Source of the DNA: CAYLLD01 sp964425135
GTDB lineage: Bacteria; Pseudomonadota; Alphaproteobacteria; Rhodobacterales; Rhodobacteraceae
Assembly (NCBI GenBank): GCA_964425135.1
Contig: CAYRKW010000044.1
Coordinates: 1 to 26,823 of the forward strand
Direction: 5' to 3'
Length of the DNA: 26,823 nucleotides
Positions 1 to 6,608 of this stretch are shown here, piece by piece (the stretch's first letter is position 1; each line of letters opens with the position of its first letter). The translations under genes and the position numbers were made by a program. The notes under the pieces were generated by a model that saw nothing but the letters and a program-made list of their open reading frames with translations, had not been told where the DNA came from and did not search any database.

Positions 1-515
1 TCAGCCATCGCACTAAGCATATCAATCGGCACCTGAATATGCTTGGGCCGTGGACGTTCGGAGGAAAATTCACCAAGCGCCTTGTCTATCAGATAGTAAG
101 CCCCATCCGCATCCGGCGCCGTCACTGACCAGTCGCACACACAGGCCGCCGCCGCCTCCTGATCGATCATCTCATGCAGCCTCCCGCGCGCCATCGACCG
201 GTCCCGCCGTTCCAGACAGGACGACATCACCAGCATCGGCACACTGTCCGAATAGGCCTGCCCCATGGGCGTCATGATATTACACAGCCCCGGCCCCGTG
301 ATCACATAAGCCACCCCCGGCTTTCCGGTCGCCCGCGCATAACCATCGGCCATGAAGCCCGCGCCCTGCTCGTGCCGCGCCAGCACATGCGTGATCCCCG
401 CCTCCTCAATCCCGCGATACATCTCGACATTATGAACGCCAGGAATACCGAAGATGACATCCACGCCGCGATCTTTCAGCGCATGCGATATCTGCGCGCC
501 CAAACTACGTTTCAT
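1..515 (-). CDS. Thiamine-diphosphate-dependent decarboxylase/acetolactate synthase-like enzyme, N-terminal part
   Basis: The minus strand is open from an ATG at 515 to the window edge, giving the first 171 residues; the C-terminal part lies outside. The protein starts MKRSLGAQISHALKDRGVDV and shows the N-terminal pyrimidine-binding fold of ThDP enzymes. It has FGIPGVHN near residue 22, the conserved catalytic glutamate E49 in ARHEQGAGFMADGYAR, and a TGPGLCN loop around residue 73. Family members act on 2-oxo acids (acetolactate synthase, benzoylformate decarboxylase, 5-guanidino-2-oxopentanoate decarboxylase AruI). The look is closest to the AruI/benzoylformate decarboxylase side, but the substrate cannot be fixed from this fragment. 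The start is 16 bp after the trkH stop on the same strand, so co-transcription is likely. No functional link to potassium uptake is evident. Confidence 0.85.
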   Translation of the reverse strand, partial: MKRSLGAQISHALKDRGVDVIFGIPGVHNVEMYRGIEEAGITHVLARHEQGAGFMADGYARATGKPGVAYVITGPGLCNIMTPMGQAYSDSVPMLVMSSCLERRDRSMARGRLHEMIDQEAAAACVCDWSVTAPDADGAYYLIDKALGEFSSERPRPKHIQVPIDMLSAMA

Positions 516-531
516 TCGCAAACTCCCTGTG

Positions 532-1980
532 TCAGCGCTGCCAGAAGGCTGCGGAAAACAAAACAAAGACCGACATCAGCTCAAGACGTCCCAAGAGCAT
601 CGTCATCGCCAGAATCACCTTGGCCGTATCCGAGAGCGGCGCATAAGTGCCTGCGGGGCCAATAATCGGACCAAGCCCGGGCCCGATATTGGCCAGCGCC
701 GCCGCTGCGCCCGAAATCGATGTGGTGAAATCAAGCCCGGTCATCCCCAAAAGCACAGCCACGATCAGCAGCGTCGCCATGAACATGATGAAAAAGGACA
801 TAACCGACGAGTAGACATCGAGCGAGATCGTCCGTCCCTCATAGCGCGGCAGGAATATCCCGTGCGGCGAGTGGATCTGCCGGATCTGCGCCTTGAGCGC
901 CGCCCAAAGCAGCTGATAACGGAACACTTTGATCGAGCAGCAGGTCGAGCCCGCGCACCCGCCGATCAGACCGATCAGAAAGAAGGTCGCAACCGCAAAA
1001 TCGCCCCAGGTCTGATAGTCCGTACTCGCATAGCCCGTGCCTGTGATGATCGAGGTGACGTTGAATAGCGTCTCGCGCAGCATACGCTCGCTGAACTCTC
1101 CGCCTTCGAGCATCAGATAGAAAACAATCACGGCAATAATAGCGATCAACAACTTGAAGAACACGCGCACCTGCGTATCCTGAAAGAGCGGGCGCGCGCT
1201 GCCACCAAGAAACTGCACATAGCGCACGAAGGGCAGGCTTGCTGCAATCATGAAAAATGCAGCGACATATTCTGTCGCCCAAGGGTAGCTCGCAAATGAG
1301 CCATCGCTATTGGAAAACCCACCCGTCGCAATCGTCGTCAGCGCATGAACAATCGCATCAAAGTTCTCCATGCCCGTCATCGAATAGCCCAAAAAGGCCG
1401 CAGCGGTCAGTGCTATGTAAATATATGAGATTGATACGGATATTTCAGCCGCGCGCGGTAAAACCTTTCCCATCGTGTCAAAGCCCTCGGTGCGAAAAAT
1501 CTGCATCCCGCCAACCCGCAGCGCCGGCAAAAGCGCCATGGCAACAACAACAATACCCACGCCGCCAAACCATTGCAGCATCCCGCGCCACAAAAGCGTC
1601 GCCTTTGACATTTCATCGAGACCTGTGAACACCGTAGCACCGGTTGTGGTCAATCCAGACATCGCCTCGAAAAACGCGTCAATATAACTCACACCTGGCG
1701 CACCCAGCCAGAACGGCAGCGCGCCGAACACAGGCAACACCAGCCAGACCATCGTTGTCAGCATGAAAACCTGTTGCAGCCCAAGCGCTTCTTTTCGCGA
1801 CGTATTGCACGTCAGCGCCACCGCACCGCCAATGGCCACACAGATGAACGCACAAAGCCCGAAAATATCGCCCTGACCGTCGCCAAAGACGAAGGAGACC
1901 AGCACCGGCAACAGCATAAACACGCCAAGCGCGGCCACCAAAACACCCAACAGATAGCCCACAGGGCGCAGGTCAAACAT
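532..1980 (-). CDS. trkH: TrkH-family potassium uptake channel subunit
   Basis: The 482-residue inner-membrane protein is the ion-conducting subunit of a Trk potassium uptake system, which normally works with a cytoplasmic TrkA gating ring. TrkA is not in this window. Length is typical for TrkH. Four pore-loop repeats are visible: LTTTGATVF, TIATGGFSNS, IITGTGYAST and LANIGPGLGP, each with the selectivity-filter glycine. About ten or more hydrophobic helices surround them, starting with a helix at residues 6-32. The ATG at 1980 gives the usual TrkH N terminus (MFDLRPVGYLLG). No Shine-Dalgarno sequence precedes it: the upstream bases read TTACCTC. A short upstream reading frame overlaps this start, so translational coupling is possible. 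The ThDP enzyme gene follows 16 bp downstream. Confidence 0.93.
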   Translation of the reverse strand: MFDLRPVGYLLGVLVAALGVFMLLPVLVSFVFGDGQGDIFGLCAFICVAIGGAVALTCNTSRKEALGLQQVFMLTTMVWLVLPVFGALPFWLGAPGVSYIDAFFEAMSGLTTTGATVFTGLDEMSKATLLWRGMLQWFGGVGIVVVAMALLPALRVGGMQIFRTEGFDTMGKVLPRAAEISVSISYIYIALTAAAFLGYSMTGMENFDAIVHALTTIATGGFSNSDGSFASYPWATEYVAAFFMIAASLPFVRYVQFLGGSARPLFQDTQVRVFFKLLIAIIAVIVFYLMLEGGEFSERMLRETLFNVTSIITGTGYASTDYQTWGDFAVATFFLIGLIGGCAGSTCCSIKVFRYQLLWAALKAQIRQIHSPHGIFLPRYEGRTISLDVYSSVMSFFIMFMATLLIVAVLLGMTGLDFTTSISGAAAALANIGPGLGPIIGPAGTYAPLSDTAKVILAMTMLLGRLELMSVFVLFSAAFWQR

Positions 1981-2089
1981 GAGGTAAGCGTTGGCGCATC
2001 ACTTTGCCCCTGTCAACACCGCTCTGGACAGCAGCATGAGGCCCGCAAAGGCGACAAACTCCAGCACGTTCGCTTGCACCAAACAGCAT
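1973..2089 (-). other. Possible 38-codon upstream ORF overlapping the trkH start
   Basis: On the minus strand an ATG at 2089 opens 38 codons whose TGA overlaps the trkH ATG within ATGTTTGA. An internal in-frame ATG at 1999 is preceded by AGGGG at a suitable distance. trkH itself lacks a ribosome-binding site, so this frame could deliver ribosomes to trkH. The peptide resembles nothing known to me and may be chance. A TATAAT at 2102-2107 (minus reading) lies just upstream. Confidence 0.25.
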
Positions 2090-2101
2090 CGCGCAACCCG
2101 G

Positions 2102-2107
2102 ATTATA
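2102..2107 (-). promoter_or_regulatory. Candidate -10 box for trkH
   Basis: A perfect TATAAT is read on the minus strand here, about 120 bp before the trkH ATG. No good TTGACA-like box sits 16-18 bp upstream, so this is a weak call from one element only. Confidence 0.3.
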
Positions 2108-2160
2108 CAACAAGCGCGCTGGGCCGACCCGCCCACAAACCGTCACAAATGCAAATTATC

Positions 2161-2189
2161 TTGCCGCTCAGACGGGGGTGACTTAGGAT
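2161..2189 (+). promoter_or_regulatory. Candidate promoter of the DUF2125 gene
   Basis: TTGCCG at 2161-2166 and TAGGAT at 2184-2189 are separated by 17 bp and face the gene starting at 2266. The predicted start of transcription, near 2196, falls inside the inverted repeat at 2191-2208. Each box matches the sigma-70 consensus at about four of six positions. Confidence 0.4.
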
Positions 2190-2190
2190 C

Positions 2191-2214
2191 AAGTTAACGC
2201 TTTAACTTTGTTAA
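2191..2214. promoter_or_regulatory. Palindromic TTAA-rich operator candidate
   Basis: AAGTTAA-CGCT-TTAACTT is a perfect 7-bp inverted repeat (2191-2208). It overlaps a second one, TTAAC-TTT-GTTAA (2202-2214), so three TTAA cores follow each other at 8-9 bp spacing. The site sits at the predicted transcription start of the DUF2125 gene, a position typical for a repressor. It does not have the TTAA-N7-TTAA spacing of a CtrA box. The protein that binds it is unknown. Confidence 0.4.
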
Positions 2215-2265
2215 ACTCCAAAATTCTCCCATTGAATGAACGACAACAACGAGAAGTATCCACCC

Positions 2266-3717
2266 ATGCCAATCGCTCTTTCCAAGACAATTTCCGGCCG
2301 CGCGCTTGCACTCACCTCGGCATCTTTCTTGGCCCTCTCCTCATCCGCTTTGGCCAAAGATACAGTCGTTGATGACTACTTCAGCATGATCGAAGACACC
2401 GGCCAGTCGGTCACCATCGGCCAGCGGAACGAAAGCGGCGATGACGTTGAATGGCGCGATATCGTGATTGCCGACAAGAACGGCGACGGCAGCGTCTCGC
2501 TTGACTGGATGAAACTTGAAACGCAATCAGATGGCGGCGCGCGCCTGACGCTGTCGCCCGTCATCACCATTTCGGCCAATGATCTGCCAGAAGGCGGCAG
2601 CGCCAAATTTGAGATGACACACACCGGGCTGGAATATCTCTTTCGTGAGAGCGGTGGCAGCGTCGATCAGGCGTTTAACGCTGAAACCGTAAAACTCGCA
2701 CAAGTCGAAGGCGATCTGTTTTCCGAGTTTGACATGACCATGATCGGCCTCTCGGGCCAGCACATCTATCCTTCCGATAACCTCAAGATCGGAACAGGCA
2801 ATATGCTGCTCGAAAAACTCGACATGACATATGCGATGAACACTGCCGAGGTTGGCAATATGGGCGCAAGCGCCACACTCGACGAAATGACAATCGTTTA
2901 CGACTACGACATGTCAGACGTCGATTTTGAGGCGGATGAACCTGATCTGGCCGCGTTTAACATGAATATGTCGATGCGCACCGGTGCCAGTTCCTCGAAA
3001 ACGGATATGAGCGATTTTGGCAGCGGCGCATTTGACGCCACAGCAGGACCGACCGAGCTTGACGTGAGCATAAGCGACGGTCGCTTGGCCTATGACGGCT
3101 CCGGCGTTGATCTCAAGTATGACGTCGATTTTAGCGCCATGGGCATGCCGCGCACGAATGTCTCCGCAGATGAGTTTTCCTTCGGAATAGAATCGCCCAT
3201 CGCAAAAAGCGACGATTTTTCCGACATGCGTTTCCAGCTCAACTTCCTGAATCTCATCATCGGTGAAGAGCTTTGGGGCATGTTCGATCCAAGCGCTATC
3301 CTGCCGCGCGATCCCAGCAACGTGCAAATCGACGTCACCGGTCAGGCCCGCGTGAATGTCGATCTGAGAGACGGCCCGCAATCGAATGCAGCGCTGCCCT
3401 ATGAGGTGTCAGAGGTTAACATCAACACCCTGTCGATTAACGCCGCAGGTGCAAGTATCGATGGCAACGGCGCAGTTAACCTCAGCTATCAAGGCCCGGT
3501 CCCGATGCCGACAGGCAAGCTGGAGTTCAATATTAACGGCGTAAACGGTCTTTTGGACAAACTCGGCCAGATCGGACTGTTGCAGCCCGAACAGGCGATG
3601 CCAGCGCGCATGATGCTCGGCATGTTCGCAAATCCAGTGGGCGAAGACATGTTACAATCGATCATCGAATTCAAAGACGATGGATCGATCTTGGCCAACG
3701 GCCAACGCATCCGCTAA
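2266..3717 (+). CDS. DUF2125-like exported protein of unknown function
   Basis: From the ATG at 2266 the protein has 483 residues. This start is preferred over the in-frame ATG at 2236: GAGAAG stands 9 bp before it, and it gives a clean signal peptide (MPIALSKTIS..., hydrophobic core, likely cleavage after SSALA near residue 30). The mature part is acidic and rich in beta-type alternation, with many Asp/Met and repeated stretches of the form DMTYAMNTAEVG. The C-terminal third (VNINTLSINAAGASIDGNG, then ending DGSILANGQRIR) is what I recognise as DUF2125, a family of exported proteins in Rhodobacterales with no established role. It is predicted to be periplasmic or outer-membrane associated. 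It stands alone, with its own promoter and a palindromic site upstream. Confidence 0.72.
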   Translation: MPIALSKTISGRALALTSASFLALSSSALAKDTVVDDYFSMIEDTGQSVTIGQRNESGDDVEWRDIVIADKNGDGSVSLDWMKLETQSDGGARLTLSPVITISANDLPEGGSAKFEMTHTGLEYLFRESGGSVDQAFNAETVKLAQVEGDLFSEFDMTMIGLSGQHIYPSDNLKIGTGNMLLEKLDMTYAMNTAEVGNMGASATLDEMTIVYDYDMSDVDFEADEPDLAAFNMNMSMRTGASSSKTDMSDFGSGAFDATAGPTELDVSISDGRLAYDGSGVDLKYDVDFSAMGMPRTNVSADEFSFGIESPIAKSDDFSDMRFQLNFLNLIIGEELWGMFDPSAILPRDPSNVQIDVTGQARVNVDLRDGPQSNAALPYEVSEVNINTLSINAAGASIDGNGAVNLSYQGPVPMPTGKLEFNINGVNGLLDKLGQIGLLQPEQAMPARMMLGMFANPVGEDMLQSIIEFKDDGSILANGQRIR

Positions 3718-3772
3718 CAGATCAAATCCATCCGGCGCTGGCGCAATAAGGGCCGGCGTCGGAGTTCATCTT

Positions 3773-3785
3773 TCTGATGATCAGA
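3773..3785. repeat. 13-bp palindrome TCTGATGATCAGA
   Basis: Two 6-bp arms around a single central G, in the 262-bp gap between the convergent DUF2125 gene and folE2. No T-run follows on either strand, so it is not an obvious terminator. Confidence 0.4.
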
Positions 3786-3836
3786 CCTCTCTATTGATCG
3801 CGTTTGAGCCCGTTATTTCTCCACACCGGATCGATG

Positions 3837-3879
3837 TCGCATGATCTTGAGAACAGCACCAGTACCTCGGGTCATGCGA
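3837..3879. repeat. Perfect 8-bp inverted repeat with 27-nt spacer
   Basis: TCGCATGA (3837-3844) and TCATGCGA (3872-3879) are exact reverse complements. The spacer contains CAGCACC, which recurs just after the second arm. It lies in the 3' flank of both convergent genes and could form a stem in either transcript. No function is assigned. Confidence 0.4.
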
Positions 3880-3894
3880 GTGCCAGCACCCCAT

Positions 3895-3919
3895 ACAAAA
3901 AGCGGCGCCGATCCGCTTT
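3895..3919 (-). terminator. Intrinsic terminator of folE2
   Basis: On the minus strand AAAGCGG, a 7-nt loop and CCGCTTT are followed by further T residues (CCGCTTTTTG), about 60 bp after the folE2 stop. The run of T is longer on the minus strand than on the plus strand, which sets the direction. Confidence 0.65.
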
Positions 3920-3979
3920 GACCGACGCCGTTATCCACAAATAGCTGCGCAAGAGTGGGGGGGGTGGGGTGCGCTGTTA

Positions 3980-5014
3980 TCAGCCTTTGTGGATGAGTGT
4001 TTCGAATAGTCTTGGATCAATGCTCTCCGCCGCGAAGGTTTCGCCGCGATAGAGCATCGAAATCGCATCATGGCTGTGCAGGCTTTCCTGATGGCTCGCG
4101 ATCACCCGGAAATCGCCAATCCGCGTATCCATCTCCAGCTGCTCACAGAACAGACGTGCTGCATCTTCCACGAAAATCGGATTTGCAGCATTCAACTCCG
4201 CAAACGCCTGCTCGTCCTCGCGTTTGACCATGACCTGCGTCTCGGTCGGGACCGCATCTGTGCACATGTCGATCAGATCCTCGAACCAAAGACAATCATC
4301 GCCAACCTGCTCAACAGAAAGCCGCGCGACCGAGCGTTGGGAGTGCGGGGTCGCAAGCTGACCCCGCGTCTGCCGCGCATGTTCACTCAGTTCGAGCGAG
4401 CACGGACAGGTCGATGAGTAAACATAATCAAGATGCGTGATCTTTTTGCGAATACCCTGACGTTCAACCACTTCAAGGGTGACGTCATAATACTGATAAC
4501 CTTCAAGCCCCGAGCGCAGCGATTGCTTTTTCATCGGGAAGGACATGCGCATCTGAATACGCGCATCAAAACTCTCAAGATCGCTCTTATAGGCGTCAAG
4601 CGCCGCCTCGATCACCTCAAAGCTGAACGTATCCTCGGCATGTTTGTAGAATGAGCGCATGATGCGGCTCATGTTGATGCCCTTTTTCTCCGCCTCAAGC
4701 GATACCGAACCGGTCACCGACGCTTCCAGCGTTATCGTATCCCCGTTACGGGTCTTGAACTTCACCGGCAGGCGGAAATTCGAAATGCCCACATGCTGTA
4801 TCTGGCGCTTCGCACCGCGGATCAGGCTCGACGGTCCATTCTGCAAATCCGGCAGCGTGGCCACATAGGATGAATTGGCCGCAAATTCCTCAGGGTAGTC
4901 GCGCGAGAAGGTGGGATATGCCGACCGCTTCTCGACATCGGCATAAGCCAACGGGCCGTCCTGAACCGTTACATCCAGATCTTCTGCGTCAAACGAGGTC
5001 GAATAGATATTCAT
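3980..5014 (-). CDS. folE2: GTP cyclohydrolase I, type IB (FolE2)
   Basis: FolE2 converts GTP to 7,8-dihydroneopterin triphosphate, the first step toward folate and, through QueD, queuosine. It is the metal-flexible alternative to zinc-dependent FolE. The 344-residue protein carries QHVGISNFRLPV near residue 73 and the STCPCSLEL active-site segment with C203 and C205 by my count; a Cys here is the catalytic metal ligand in the family. It ends with the usual SLHSHDAISMLYRGE region. The ATG at 5014 is chosen because GGGAG lies 7 bp before it; the reading frame is open to a GTG at 5038. It is downstream of metZ on the same strand with 193 bp between, and has its own promoter with a perfect TTGACA and a leader of roughly 125 nt. 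Zinc control of folE2 is known in other bacteria but not shown here. Confidence 0.95.
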   Translation of the reverse strand: MNIYSTSFDAEDLDVTVQDGPLAYADVEKRSAYPTFSRDYPEEFAANSSYVATLPDLQNGPSSLIRGAKRQIQHVGISNFRLPVKFKTRNGDTITLEASVTGSVSLEAEKKGINMSRIMRSFYKHAEDTFSFEVIEAALDAYKSDLESFDARIQMRMSFPMKKQSLRSGLEGYQYYDVTLEVVERQGIRKKITHLDYVYSSTCPCSLELSEHARQTRGQLATPHSQRSVARLSVEQVGDDCLWFEDLIDMCTDAVPTETQVMVKREDEQAFAELNAANPIFVEDAARLFCEQLEMDTRIGDFRVIASHQESLHSHDAISMLYRGETFAAESIDPRLFETLIHKG

Positions 5015-5072
5015 CGTGTCACTCCCACATTCAGTCACAAACTCCCACTTGCCAGAGATATAGGCTCAAAGT

Positions 5073-5142
5073 GTAAATTTACCACCTACAGCCCAAGTCT
5101 TGTCTCTCTTACTGGCGAGAGATTGTGTAAACCTTTCCTTAC
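5073..5142 (-). promoter_or_regulatory. Structured leader and palindromes upstream of folE2
   Basis: Three symmetric elements lie in the folE2 leader: GTAAATTTAC (5073-5082, perfect 10-bp palindrome), TCTCTC-N8-GAGAGA (5103-5122), and TGTAA-N8-TTACA ending near 5142. The stretch is clearly more AT-rich than neighbouring genes. They could be operator half-sites (for example for a Fur/Zur-type repressor) or RNA structure; I recognise no known riboswitch. Confidence 0.35.
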
Positions 5143-5146
5143 ATGT

Positions 5147-5174
5147 ACACTACCCAAAGTTTAAAATATGTCAA
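5147..5174 (-). promoter_or_regulatory. Promoter of folE2
   Basis: Minus-strand TTGACA (5174-5169) and TAGTGT (5152-5147) are separated by 16 bp. Transcription would begin near 5140 and leave about 125 nt before the folE2 ATG. That leader holds a TCTCTC/GAGAGA hairpin and two short palindromes. Confidence 0.5.
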
Positions 5175-5180
5175 ACTAAT

Positions 5181-5199
5181 ACAACTTATAGTTGTTTTT
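5181..5199 (+). terminator. Terminator-like hairpin after metZ, T-run on the plus strand
   Basis: ACAACT-TAT-AGTTGT is followed by TTTTC on the plus strand. It lies only a few bases past the metZ stop, but the T-run faces the opposite direction. It may act weakly for metZ on the minus strand, or end a plus-strand transcript. The stem is only 6 bp. Confidence 0.35.
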
Positions 5200-5207
5200 C
5201 TGTGCAA

Positions 5208-6386
5208 TCACACCGCTTTAAGCGCTGTGAGCAGGTCATTGATGATGTCATCGCAATGCTCCAATCCGATGGAAAGACGCACCAATCCATCAGAAATGCC
5301 GAGTGATTCCCGTGTTTTTGCATCGAGTCGTTGATGGGTTGTTGTCGCAGGATGGGTCACCAAACTCTTCGCATCACCCAAATTATTGGAGATCAGCACT
5401 AGTTTCAGAGCGTTCAAAAACCGAAACGCGCCTGCCTGCCCGCCTTTGATAACCAGCGTCAAAACCGTGCCACCCTCTTCCATCTGCGCCTTGGCCAACC
5501 CATGCTGCGGATGATCCTCCAGAAATGGATAGATCACCCGTTCAAGCGCCGCATTGCCTTGCAATGCCGTCGCCGCCGCCAGCGCCGTGCTAGCTTGCGC
5601 GCGGCACCGCAGATCCATCGTCTCCAACCCTTTGAGCATCACCCAAGCGTTAAACGGGCTCATCGCCCCGCCGGTATGTTTGAGATATGGCTCCAGCGTC
5701 TTGCGAATGAACTCCGCCGTTCCCAAAACGACACCGCCCAGACAACGCCCCTGCCCATCCACATGCTTGGTGGTCGAATAAATCACCACATCCGCGCCAA
5801 GATCGAAGGACCGTTGGAAAATCGGCGTGGTAAACACATTGTCCACCACCAGCTGCGCCCCCTTGGCATGCGCGATTTTGGCAACACCCGCCACATCCAT
5901 TACCTCAAGCGTCGGGTTCGAAAGCGATTCCAGAAAACACAGCTTCGTGTCCTCCCGCACCGCAGCGCGCCATGCGCTCAAGTCCGTGCCATCTACCAAC
6001 GTCACCTCAACCCCGAACCGCGGCAAAATCGTCTCAACGATATAAAGACAAGATCCAAAAAGCTGCCGCGCCGATACCACATGATCGCCGGCCTTGAGCT
6101 GCGAGAAGAGCGCCGCATTCACCGCCGCCATACCGGACGCCGTCGCAAACGCATCCTCACACCCCTCAAGCGCTGCAATCCGGTCCTCGAACATGGCAAC
6201 CGTCGGATTGCCATAGCGCGCATAGATATATTCATCCGGCCCCGACTGCTCAAACCGCGTCGCCGCCTCTTCCGCCGAGCCGTAGACAAAGCCTTGCGTC
6301 AGGTAAATCGCCTCGCTCACTTCGTTATACTGCGAACGACGGGTTCCTGCATGAACCAGCCGCGTGGAGGGGTGCATATCTTTCAT
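5208..6386 (-). CDS. metZ: O-succinylhomoserine sulfhydrylase (MetZ)
   Basis: This PLP enzyme of the Cys/Met metabolism family makes homocysteine from O-succinylhomoserine and sulfide in methionine synthesis. From the ATG at 6386 it has 392 residues. The PLP lysine is K207 in VIYSTTKHVDGQGRCLGG; YARYGNPT (around residue 55), the ATASGMAA cofactor loop and SNPTLEV are all present. The frame stays open upstream to a TTG at 6434, but that stretch is the stem of an intrinsic terminator, so the longer N terminus (PVGVFLLDEGKAVDA) is not real protein. MHPSTRLVHAGTRRSQYNE is the expected MetZ beginning; an ATG three codons further in is also possible. Expression is very probably controlled by the SAM-II riboswitch and terminator directly upstream. 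A Met gamma-lyase or acetyl-homoserine specificity cannot be fully excluded. Confidence 0.93.
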   Translation of the reverse strand: MKDMHPSTRLVHAGTRRSQYNEVSEAIYLTQGFVYGSAEEAATRFEQSGPDEYIYARYGNPTVAMFEDRIAALEGCEDAFATASGMAAVNAALFSQLKAGDHVVSARQLFGSCLYIVETILPRFGVEVTLVDGTDLSAWRAAVREDTKLCFLESLSNPTLEVMDVAGVAKIAHAKGAQLVVDNVFTTPIFQRSFDLGADVVIYSTTKHVDGQGRCLGGVVLGTAEFIRKTLEPYLKHTGGAMSPFNAWVMLKGLETMDLRCRAQASTALAAATALQGNAALERVIYPFLEDHPQHGLAKAQMEEGGTVLTLVIKGGQAGAFRFLNALKLVLISNNLGDAKSLVTHPATTTHQRLDAKTRESLGISDGLVRLSIGLEHCDDIINDLLTALKAV

Positions 6387-6414
6387 CGCGTCAACCGCCT
6401 TGCCTTCGTCCAAC

Positions 6415-6444
6415 AAAAAAACCCCGACCGGCAAAGGATCGGGG
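6415..6444 (-). terminator. Intrinsic terminator in the metZ leader
   Basis: On the minus strand CCCCGATCC, a TTTGCC loop and GGTCGGGG (one bulged T) are followed by seven T. It lies between the SAM-II aptamer and the metZ ATG, so it is the likely expression platform: premature termination when SAM is bound. Confidence 0.8.
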
Positions 6445-6457
6445 CAAACGCCTCAAA

Positions 6458-6515
6458 CCTCTTTAGCGGCATGTTTTACGTGGCCCGCAATCCGGTCAGT
6501 CAAATCGCCACGATG
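6458..6515 (-). ncRNA. SAM-II riboswitch aptamer
   Basis: Read on the minus strand the segment has the landmarks of the SAM-II (metA) motif in order. These are a P1 arm CGTGG, then GATTTG, then CCGGATTGCGGG, the closing P1 arm CCACG, AAAACATG, and CGCTAAAGAGG. GCGG in the loop can pair with CCGC before TAAAG to form the P2 pseudoknot. SAM-II RNAs are known upstream of metA and metZ-type genes in alphaproteobacteria. Position fits too: it starts at the predicted transcription start and is followed by a terminator and then metZ. Recognised by eye, not by a covariance model. Confidence 0.85.
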
Positions 6516-6521
6516 CAGCGA

Positions 6522-6550
6522 CCCATAAGCCGATTGGCCGCACACGTCAA
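6522..6550 (-). promoter_or_regulatory. Promoter of the metZ leader
   Basis: Minus-strand TTGACG (6550-6545), 17 bp, then TATGGG (6527-6522). Transcription would begin about 7 bp later, at the 5' end of the SAM-II aptamer. Its -35 box is only 3 bp from the -35 box of the divergent promoter. Confidence 0.7.
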
Positions 6551-6553
6551 TTG

Positions 6554-6582
6554 TTGCACACTTAAAGTCAGCGCAATATAGA
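6554..6582 (+). promoter_or_regulatory. Promoter of the 6609-8595 operon
   Basis: TTGCAC (6554-6559), 17 bp, TATAGA (6577-6582) on the plus strand, about 20 nt before the first ATG. The two divergent promoters share the short AT-rich centre CAATTG (6548-6553), so RNA polymerases could compete or a single regulator could act on both. Confidence 0.65.
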
Positions 6583-6608
6583 CGGGCCACGCAACAGGCA
6601 AAGCGCAC

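Noticed and set aside
2191..2214. CtrA binding site
   Set aside because: The TTAA cores are spaced by 4, 5 and 13 bp, not the 7 bp of TTAA-N7-TTAA.
3931..3939. Replication origin suggested by a DnaA box
   Set aside because: Only one consensus box is present, with no cluster, no AT-rich unwinding element and no dnaA, parA or repABC nearby.
5502..6581. 359-codon plus-strand open frame opposite metZ
   Set aside because: Antisense to metZ and its riboswitch; composition is Arg/His-rich and no ribosome-binding site or motif is present.
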